A DNA stretch of 9,618 nucleotides from positions 1-9,618 of the forward strand of contig JABFST010000253.1 in the NCBI GenBank assembly GCA_013140465.1, given 5' to 3'. The DNA comes from Methylococcaceae bacterium. GTDB lineage: Bacteria > Pseudomonadota > Gammaproteobacteria > Methylococcales > Methylomonadaceae. Positions within the stretch are counted from its first letter, which is position 1. The number at the start of each line of letters is the position of its first letter. The translations under genes and the position numbers were made by a program. Under the pieces are notes generated by a model, which saw only the letters and a program-made list of their open reading frames with translations, did not search any database and was not told the DNA's origin. Shown here piece after piece: positions 1 to 8,400 of the stretch.

Positions 1-677
1 GTTTCCTTAAACGCCCGAATTTCCCGCGCTGGCCCTAAAACCACCAACACATCACCTGCGTTGAGGGTGCAGTCCTGTTCGCCTACGGCAAAATGCAGGT
101 TGGCGCTGGTTTCTTTATCGACTACGCCTATCAGGATTAGATTATGGTGTACGTTAAGCTTTAAGTCGCAGCTGCGGGTGTTTTCCAGCGGCGAACCTTT
201 GGGGATTTCAATTTGGGCAATGTGCAAATCATGCCGCCCAAACACCGTCGCGTCTAAAATGTGGGTAATGTCCGGCTTGCTGAGCATGTCATGGGTTTTG
301 CGCCCGCAAATCTCGTAGGGGTCGATAATTTTATCGGCCCCTGCCGCTAGGAGTTTTTCAGCGGCTTGGGGTTCATCGACGATGGCTACGATGGTCAGGC
401 TTTTGTCGATGGCCCTGGCGGAAAGCGTTAAAAACACATTGTCGGAATCGCGCGGATAAAAACAAAATACAATGTCTATATCAACGCCTATGCCTAAGGA
501 TTTGAGGGCTTCGTCGTTACGAAAGTCCAACACTTTGGTGGCAAAACCGCGTTCGGCAACGTGCGCGGCTTCAGCGTCGTCCCTGCCGACAAACACCATG
601 CTGTACAAAGCCGAGTCCAAACGCCCCATCACTTCCAATGACATTATACTATAGCCAAATACGGCAATGCGTTTCAT
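1..677 (-). CDS. Soluble RCK-domain (TrkA-N/TrkA-C) protein, partial at the window edge
   Basis: The reading frame runs from ATG at 677 to the left edge without a stop, giving 225 visible codons; the C-terminus is missing. It opens with a Rossmann-type strand (RIAVFG). A second region around residues 100-125 carries a GADKIIDPYE motif typical of the end of TrkA-N domains. Residues from about 150 on form a TrkA-C-like domain ending in AGDVLVVLG. There is no membrane segment, so the product should be cytoplasmic. Family knowledge: RCK domains form octameric gating rings on K+ channels and transporters. The expected GxGxxG loop is degenerate here (G8-Y-S10-I-M-S13), and the acidic residue that normally ends strand 2 seems replaced by Val or Gly, so NAD binding is probably lost. 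The start is supported by a Shine-Dalgarno sequence 8 bases upstream and by the ATGA overlap with the channel gene. Likely role (inference): a regulatory partner of that channel. Confidence 0.85.
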   Translation of the reverse strand, partial: MKRIAVFGYSIMSLEVMGRLDSALYSMVFVGRDDAEAAHVAERGFATKVLDFRNDEALKSLGIGVDIDIVFCFYPRDSDNVFLTLSARAIDKSLTIVAIVDEPQAAEKLLAAGADKIIDPYEICGRKTHDMLSKPDITHILDATVFGRHDLHIAQIEIPKGSPLENTRSCDLKLNVHHNLILIGVVDKETSANLHFAVGEQDCTLNAGDVLVVLGPAREIRAFKE

Positions 678-2350
678 CGTAAGTATCCTTTTTTGGCGCG
701 GCTATGCTCAATTTGGCTACGAAAATACGCGATGCTGATTTCCCGCCCCAACACCACCAGCAGATCGCCCGCATGGAGTATAAAATGCGGCGTGGGGTTG
801 AAGTAAAAATGCTGGTTTTTTAGCCGATAGCTGTTTTTATGTTTGCGGTGGATAGGATTGGCGCTCACGACTCCTACCAGCATCAGCTTACGCTGCTCCA
901 GTCCGGCCTCAAGGATTTGTATGCCGTCCAACAAACAACCTTCCGGCACCGCCAGCGTGTCTAAGATGAATTGTTTTTCTTCGCGGATAATGCCCAAAAT
1001 GGCCTCAAAGGCGACGGGTTGCCCAATATATTCGGCGACTGCCATCGCCGCTATCTCAAACGGTTGGATCACATTGTCCGCACCCGCCTGATAGAGTTTT
1101 TTGACGTTATCTTGGTTGTTGGCGCGCGAGATGATGCGCACTTCGGGGCTGAGGTAACGGCTGGTCAGGGTGATGTACACGTTCACCACATCATCGCCCG
1201 TGGTGCAGAGCACCGCCTTGGCGCGCTGCTTGATACCCGCGTTGATCAGCACCTCATTTTGGCTGGCATCGGCGTGGACGGCGCGATAGCCTAGGCGTCG
1301 GGCTAGGTTGGCATGGGCTTCTTTATTGTCGATCACCATAAACGCTTGCCGATGTTTGTCTAACTGCATTGCAATATGGCGGCCTACACGCCCAAAACCG
1401 CAGATAATTACATAATCTTTGCTGCGCTTAAGCTCGGCATAAATTTGGTTGTCGCGGGCATCTTGTATTTTGTCGCTAAACGCCGACACGACAATCGAGA
1501 TAAAAAACGACAACACCCCCAGCCCTGTTAGGATTAAGGCAATGGCGACCAGCCGCCCGCCCACGGTTTGTGGGGCTATGTCGCCATAACCCACTGACGA
1601 CACGGTGACGATGGCCCAATACACGGCATCAAACAAACTGCCTACTTGTAAGCTATTGCTGGGATGCTCAAACAGATAAATCCCAGTGCTGCCTATAAAC
1701 ACCAAAAACCCTAGCAATAAGGCCAAGCTGTAGAGCTCAAAGCGTTTGCTGCCCAACACTTTGGCGAACAGGTGCAGGCTCTTAAAATACCTGAACAGCT
1801 TAAACAAGCGGAATATCAACAGCATCCGCATACCCGCAAAAGGCGCGTAGCTGGGCAAAATCGCCAATAAATCAATGATTGCCAAAGATGACAGCACAAA
1901 CGCCAGCTTTTTGGCTAACACCTCGCGGGCCAAGGCCAGCCAGCGTATACGGCAATTTAAATACTGGGCGGTTTCGTAATGCCGCAGCACTAACTGGTGG
2001 ACATCATTGTGCAGCCAAACCCGCAACAGATATTCGATGATGAATAAGCTGACCAGCAGCTGCTCCAAGTCCTGATCTAGGTTGCTTAGGCGCATATCTA
2101 CCTGATAGATCAACAAATACACACTCAGCATAATCAGGGCTATCATCACCCCGTCAAAGTATGATTTAATCCGGCTTTCAGGATTGACCAGCAAATGGTA
2201 AAAAAACCGCTTAGTGTTCCTATAATACGGCGAAGTTTTCAAAAAATAAGCCAAATAAACAATCAGTCGGGTTAGCATAAGCGATAATATAAAGCCGTTA
2301 AGCACAGAATAACCAACAATCGGCGTGACGGGGATGGCCCACCCCCGCAT
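674..2350 (-). CDS. Voltage-sensor-type potassium channel with C-terminal RCK domain
   Basis: A 558-residue inner-membrane K+ channel. Hydrophobic segments by eye: an extra N-terminal one (about 11-37), S1 (65-83), S2 (95-113), S3 (149-167), S4 (175-195), S5 (206-226), pore helix (239-250) and S6 (262-290). The filter TVSSVGYGD (249-257) is the K+-selective signature. S4 carries basic residues at every third position (R181, K184, R187, K190), plus R175, as in voltage sensors. The cytoplasmic part starts near 312 with a TrkA-N Rossmann fold: an intact GFGRVG loop (318-323) and acidic D341 after strand 2, consistent with nucleotide binding. A TrkA-C domain (about 460-540) ends in HAGDLLVVLG. 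An in-frame stop lies 13 bases upstream of ATG 2350, so translation cannot begin earlier; no strong Shine-Dalgarno is visible, and internal M25 is a possible alternative. The gene is similar in plan to E. coli Kch but longer, with the extra N-terminal segment. It overlaps the downstream RCK gene by ATGA, implying coupled translation. Confidence 0.93.
   Translation of the reverse strand: MRGWAIPVTPIVGYSVLNGFILSLMLTRLIVYLAYFLKTSPYYRNTKRFFYHLLVNPESRIKSYFDGVMIALIMLSVYLLIYQVDMRLSNLDQDLEQLLVSLFIIEYLLRVWLHNDVHQLVLRHYETAQYLNCRIRWLALAREVLAKKLAFVLSSLAIIDLLAILPSYAPFAGMRMLLIFRLFKLFRYFKSLHLFAKVLGSKRFELYSLALLLGFLVFIGSTGIYLFEHPSNSLQVGSLFDAVYWAIVTVSSVGYGDIAPQTVGGRLVAIALILTGLGVLSFFISIVVSAFSDKIQDARDNQIYAELKRSKDYVIICGFGRVGRHIAMQLDKHRQAFMVIDNKEAHANLARRLGYRAVHADASQNEVLINAGIKQRAKAVLCTTGDDVVNVYITLTSRYLSPEVRIISRANNQDNVKKLYQAGADNVIQPFEIAAMAVAEYIGQPVAFEAILGIIREEKQFILDTLAVPEGCLLDGIQILEAGLEQRKLMLVGVVSANPIHRKHKNSYRLKNQHFYFNPTPHFILHAGDLLVVLGREISIAYFRSQIEHSRAKKGYLR
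686..690 (-). promoter_or_regulatory. Shine-Dalgarno for the downstream RCK gene
   Basis: AAGGA on the minus strand lies 8 bases before the ATG at 677, inside the 3' end of the channel gene. It fixes the start of the partial RCK gene and shows that this gene has its own ribosome site in addition to the ATGA overlap with the channel stop codon. Confidence 0.75.
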
Positions 2351-2420
2351 GGGTTTTGCTGCTTAGCCCCATTATTTTTTGCACGCCTACAGCGTAAAAT
2401 CGAGTATACACCCTATCCCG
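2351..2420. promoter_or_regulatory. Divergent intergenic region between the channel operon and the giant adhesin
   Basis: Only 70 bases separate the two divergent start codons, so both promoters must lie here or in the flanking coding ends. On the minus strand, TATACT at 2403-2408 is a plausible -10 for the channel operon and would give a leader of about 45-50 bases. No convincing -35 sits at the usual distance, so an activator or an alternative sigma factor is possible. On the plus strand neither a good sigma-70 promoter nor a Shine-Dalgarno is visible before the ATG at 2421. The best weak -35-like string is TTGCAC at 2379-2384. No terminator hairpin was seen. Confidence 0.4.
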
Positions 2421-5400
2421 ATGAAAAAATCTTGTCATCCGCCCGTCCAGCATCGTCCGTCCATATCCCGCCGCTTGCGCTTAGCCTTGGAAAACCGCTG
2501 GGTATTTGATGGTGCTGTGCTGGCAACGGTAGCGGAAAGCGTAGCAGAACCCATACCTGTCCCTAGCCCTGCCGCAGAACCGACACCGCTACCCACTTTC
2601 ACCGCGCATACAGACACTATAGCCTATCAGGCCCATAGCGTCGAGCCAGCCGCTCCGTTGCCAGCCCCCGCAGCCGCCACTACACCCGCGTTTGCGGTAT
2701 TGCCAGACCCACAGCCTACGCCCATCAGCCCCACGCAAAACGCCCATAGCCTAGTGTTTGTTGATGCCAGTGTTAAAGACCTGCAACCTTGGTTGGCAAA
2801 TTATCAAGGCGAAGTCATCGTGCTGGATGACCAACACGATGGCGTGGCACAAATCGCCGCCGCCTTAGATGGACGCACCGACATAAACGCCATCCACATT
2901 CTTAGCCACGGCGCCCAAGGGCAGTTGCATTTGGGTGACAGCACGCTGACGACCGACAGCATCAGCGGGCAACATGCCGATGCGCTGGCGCAGATTAAGT
3001 CTGCTTTAAGTAGCGATGCCGATGTGCTGGTTTATGGCTGCGATGTCGGCGATGGCACACAAGGGCAAGACTTTTTATCCGCCTTGGCGGCTGCCACAGG
3101 TGCGGATGTCGCTGCTTCCACCGATGCCACAGGCAATGCCACTATAGGCGGCAACTGGCAGTTGGAAGCCAGCACTGGGGATATTGACACCACCGCACTT
3201 AACCTAAGCGATTACCAAGGCTTGCTGGCCGCCCCCACACTGACCGACACCCTCAGCGCACGCACGACCGCAGAAAATACACCCTTGGCAATTATTGGCA
3301 TAGTCGTCGCAGACGCGGACGAAGGCGACCAAACCATCAGCTTACAAATCTCGGCGGGTACACTAGACCTCGCCAGCATAGACGGCCTGAGCAACGTGTC
3401 CGGCAACGGCACGGCAAACGTGACGATGACAGGTAGCGTGACGGCAGTCAATGCCGCCCTTAACGGCATGACTTACACCCCCAGCCCTAACTTTAACGGC
3501 ACGGCCTCGCTGACTCTATCTGCATTCGATGGTACATCAACCGCCAATTTACTGCGCACGATTACCGTTACGGCGGTCAACGAAGCGCCTTTCGCCGCCC
3601 CCGATACCGCCAACAGCACCGAAGACCAAACGGGCAGCACGGTTGGCAATGTGCTGGATAACGACACCGATGCCGACAGCGGCGACAGCAAAACCGTTCA
3701 AGGCGTAGCGGTAGGGATCGTCACAGGGCCGCTGTCTAGCGGCTTTGATGCCCCTGTGGCGGGCAGCTATGGCACGCTGACACTTAACAGCGACGGCAAC
3801 TACAGTTATGCCTTGGACAACAACCTGATTAGCGTGCAAGCCTTGGCGTTTGGGCAAACTGTGACCGATGTGTTCAGTTACACGGTGAAAGACAGTGCAG
3901 GTGCCAATGCCACGACCACCCTGACCGTAACGATAACAGGCACTAACGATGCACCTATCATTATCGGCGGCACAGCCAATGGCCTGACCTTGCCAGAAAA
4001 CGCCACCGACAGCGAAAACCCAGGGCTATCCGTCAGCAGCCTATTGACCAATGGCTCCGCCAGTTTGGCGACCGATGTGGATAACGGCACGATTTTGGGC
4101 ATAGCCATAAACAATGCCGACCTCAGCTACACCAACGGCATGACCGGGCAAGTGCAATATCGGCTCAACGGCAGCAGCATTTGGGAAACGGTAGTCGGTG
4201 AAGTGTTCTTGCCCGCCAGTGCCAGTATCCGTTTTGTTGCCGACTTAAACCCTTCTGATCCGCAAGAATCAGGCATAGCCACCTTGTCTTACCGTGCTTG
4301 GGATGGCTTTACCACTAGCGATGCCAGCGTGCAGATGAATATCGACGTGTACAGCCGCAACGATACGCCCACCTTAACGCCTGTGCCGCTAGACGTGAAT
4401 GAACGCAACAGCGTCTATATCAGCACGGATCAACTGCCCTTAACCGATCCCGATAATAAAGACCTGCAAATCCTGTATCGCCTAGAAAGCGTGCCGACTT
4501 TAGGCGTGCTGTATAAAAACGGCGTGCAGATGGGCGTGGGTTCGTTGTTTTCGCAAGCGGATATTGCCGCTGGCAACCGCATCAGCTATCAATACACCGC
4601 CACCGAATTGCTCGACAACGCCACCGACAGCTTTAGCTTTAGTGTCCGCGACGGCGCGGGTGGCATACTCGGCGCGGCGGGTGCGGCAGTCGGCGACACC
4701 AGCCCGCGCACGCTCAACATTAACATCCAAGATGTCAATGCGCCGATCAGCATCACTGATACCCAACAATCCATACCCGAAGCCTTACTGACCACCGAAT
4801 ACGTCAACCTTAACCTGCGTATGAACGATGCCGACGGCGACGCTTCGTTAATGACGCTGACTATCGACAGCTTGCCCGACCCTAACGTAGGCAAGCTGCA
4901 ATATTTTAACGGTACGGCTTATGTCGATGTGTTTGTCGGTTTGCAGCTGACCCAAGCCGCGCTCAATACCCAGCCCTTGCGTTTTATCTCCTCGGGGGCC
5001 GAACCTATAGGCGACAACGCCAGAGCTTTTTTTAACGTCAGTGCCAATGACCATCATCCCACCTTAAACAATAGTTTCGCCGAAAGCCTCGTGCAGCTTG
5101 ATATTGTGGCCGTCAACGACGTGCCGATAGCCGTCACCAGCACCTTAGCCATAGCGCAAGGCGGCAGCGGCAGCATCGGCAATCTTGAGTTTCAGGCACG
5201 CAATGCCACCTTAACCGCCACCGACCCTGACAGTGCCGTATCCGCACGCGTCTACACGCTCAACAGCGAGCCTACCCACGGGGTGCTGACCTTAGACGGC
5301 ATTGCCATCGGCGCAGGATCTACCTTTACCGAAGCCGATTTGGCGGCGGGGTTGCTGGCTTATGTCAACGATGGTTACACTGGCGCTGACGATGCCTTTA

Positions 5401-8400
5401 GCTTTTCTGTCAATGACCGCGATGGCGGCATCGGTGTCGGCACCATGAACATTGATGTCACCCCAGACCAGATTACGCCCATCCCAAACCAGGGCGCACT
5501 GACCTTAGTCGCGCCCGAAGGCGGCGTGCTGGCCTTAAGCAATATCGTACTGCGCGGCTCTAATTCTTATTTGCTAGCTTCCGTCCCTGAACACGGCGGC
5601 ATTTATCTGGACGGTCGTCTGCTCCAGATCGGTGACAGCTTTACCCAGCAGGACATAGACGCGGGCAAAGTCGTATATGTCAATAATGGCGACGAACCTT
5701 ATGCCTACGACTTGTTCGAGAGCGTAGACTTGCGCCGCATAGGCGGCGACATAGGCGGCAGTTCTACGCTGACCATCACCATCAGCCCCACCAATGATGC
5801 GCCATTGATTAACCAAGACATAGGCAGCATCAGCACCAATACCGACGGCACAACTTTATTGGAAGCCAATGTGGGCGGCGGCAACTCGGGCAGTTTTTCG
5901 CTACAAAACGTCAGCAATGCCGTTAAGTTGTCGCTGGTCAACTTGCTGGTCATCGATAACGACAGCCCCGACAATTTGCTCAATTATGTGCTGGACAGCC
6001 CACCCGCTGGCGGCACCTTAAGCCGTTGGAATGGCGAGTTTTGGGTGGCATTGACAGGCGGTTCGCGTTTTAGCGCCCAAGATGTCCGTGATGGGGAGAT
6101 TGCCTATTTCCATAACCCTGATTCCGAACTACGCAACGACAGCATCAGCGTCCACCTAGAAGACGGCGGTGTGGTGCAGGTCGGCGATATAGTCATCACC
6201 CCGGGGGTAGGCGTTGTCGAAAACCCCAGCGTCACTGTCAGCGATGGCACCAACACGATCACGCTAGGCAAAGGCACGATTACGCGCAGCCCCACGCGCA
6301 CGATTAACTTCACCATCGTCAATGTCAATGACGCGCCAGTTGCCAATGGTGGCAGCCTGACCGTCAGTGAAGGTGTCAGCAACATCGACAACGTGAATAT
6401 CCCCAACAACCCTGGGCGCGTCAAAGTATTGGGTACGATTGAGCTTAATGTCAGCGACAGCGACAACAGCCTCAGCGAACTGCGCTACCGCATTACGTCT
6501 TTGCCGACCGCAGGCACACTGGAAATTGACCGTGGCAGCGGCTATGTCGTGCTGACCTCAGCCGATATAGGCACGAGCCTAGCTGAATTCACTTGGGCAG
6601 ACCTTAACGCGGGCAAGCTGCGTTATGTGCAAGACGGCAGCGAACGGACTTCCGACAGCTTTAGTTATGCCGCCAACGACCTAGAGCCGCTATTTAGCAG
6701 CAATGGCTTCGTCAATATCAACATTATTCCGATTAACGACCCGCCAATCCTGTACCGCAATAACCCCATGATTGTTAACGAAGGCACAGACACGGTCATC
6801 ACCACCGAGTTTTTGGGGGCGGATGGTAACGGCGTGTTGGTGGATCCTGATAACGATCCCGAACAAGTGCAATACCGTATCAGCAGCACCGTCAGCCACG
6901 GGCAGTTGTATATCGATGAGAACGGCACGCAAGTCTTGTTGGGTGCGGGCAGTGCCTTTAGCTTGCAAGACATCATCTCCGGCAAGCTGCACTACCGCCA
7001 TGACGGCAGCGAACCCGACCTTAGCATCACCAATATAGACGACCAATTTAGCTTTGTGTTGTCTGACAGTAGCGGTCAAAACGAACCCGCCGCCACTTTC
7101 AGTTTCTTGGTTACGCCCGTCAATGATGCACCCCAGTTAGGGAATATGGGTGACACCATAAACTATGTGGAAGGCGATGCGGCACTGCTAATCGATAGCC
7201 AAATCACCTTTAGCGATGTGGACTTAGCCAATAACTACAGTAATTTTAACAATGGCTTGTTATCGGTCTCGCTCACCGACGTTTTTGTGCATGATGCTGA
7301 CCAACTGTCCATCCGCAACCAAGGTATAGGGACAGGGCAAATTGGCTATAACGGCGAAACGGGCGCGGTGAGTTATGGCGGCATGGTGTTTGGTGTCGCC
7401 GAAGGGGGTGCTAATGGTAGGCCGTTGCTGATACGCTTTAACAGCAACGCCCATGAAGCCGAAGTGCGGGCCTTGATTGCCAGCATCCAATTTGCCAACA
7501 CCGACCGCGTTAACCCCGAGCCAGGATTGCGCACTGTCGAATTTTTAGTCAATGATGGCGGCGGGGTTGCCAACGGTGGCATCGACACGGTAATCGGCAC
7601 GACTTACATCAATGTTATCCGCGCCAATGACGCACCCCAATTAATCCCGGTCAGCCCGGTTTTAGAAACCGCCAGCGAAGATAACGAAACCGTGGTTTCC
7701 CAAGTGCGGGACATCTTGTCTATAGTCCCAAGCACGATTAATTCCAGTATTAGCGATACCGACGCCGATGCCGTGCAAGGCATCGCGATCACCGGGCTGA
7801 GCAGTGGCAACGGCAGCTGGCAATACAGCACCGACAACAGCAATTGGTTTGATATAGGGCCTGTATCTGATAACCAAGCCCTCTTATTGCGTGCCACTGA
7901 TTACATCCGCTTCATTCCCGACGGCAAAAATGCCGACACCGCCAGCGTGACATACCGCGCGTGGGATCAAAGCAGTGGTGCACCAGGCAGTTATGCCGAC
8001 ACCACCGCCGCCCATGCCCCGATACCCGACGATACTTCGGCGTTTTCCATCGCCCACGATACCGCAACGCTAAGTATTTATGCCCTTAATGATGCGCCGC
8101 AACTTGCCGACACCAACTTAAACCTGTTTCAATTTGAAGATGCACCCGCACCTGTAGGGGCAGTCGGCGACACCCTCGACAGCTTGCTGGGCGGTATCTC
8201 CGATGTGGATAACGGGGCTTTGCTCGGCATAGCCATCGTCGGGGCGGACGATAGCCAAGGCCGCTGGTATTACAGCCTAGATGGCGGCACAAACTGGCAA
8301 GTGTTGGGTAAGCCCACGGAATTTAGCGCGGTGTTATTAGCCAACAATGCCAATACCCGCCTGTATTTTCAGCCCAATGCCGATATAAACGGCACCTTGA

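Noticed and set aside
61..1294. Plus-strand open frames inside the channel operon (61-318, 472-654, 843-1091, 971-1294)
   Set aside because: They are antisense to well-supported RCK coding sequence and have no recognisable protein features.
2435..2617. Minus-strand 60-codon frame opposite the adhesin start
   Set aside because: It overlaps the LEPR-like motif and Pro/Ala linker on the opposite strand. Its Gly/Ser/Ala-rich product looks like a shadow of that linker.
5456..5480. Possible frameshift or module break, because the NDAP motif is missing here
   Set aside because: Translation continues in the same frame on both sides with normal module features. The closing motif has simply diverged to a TPDQ-like sequence.
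3212..8292. Many shorter minus-strand open frames across the adhesin (for example 3212-3469, 6104-6466, 6690-7079)
   Set aside because: The plus-strand frame is continuous through all of them and encodes recognisable modules. None of the antisense frames shows a motif or a ribosome site.
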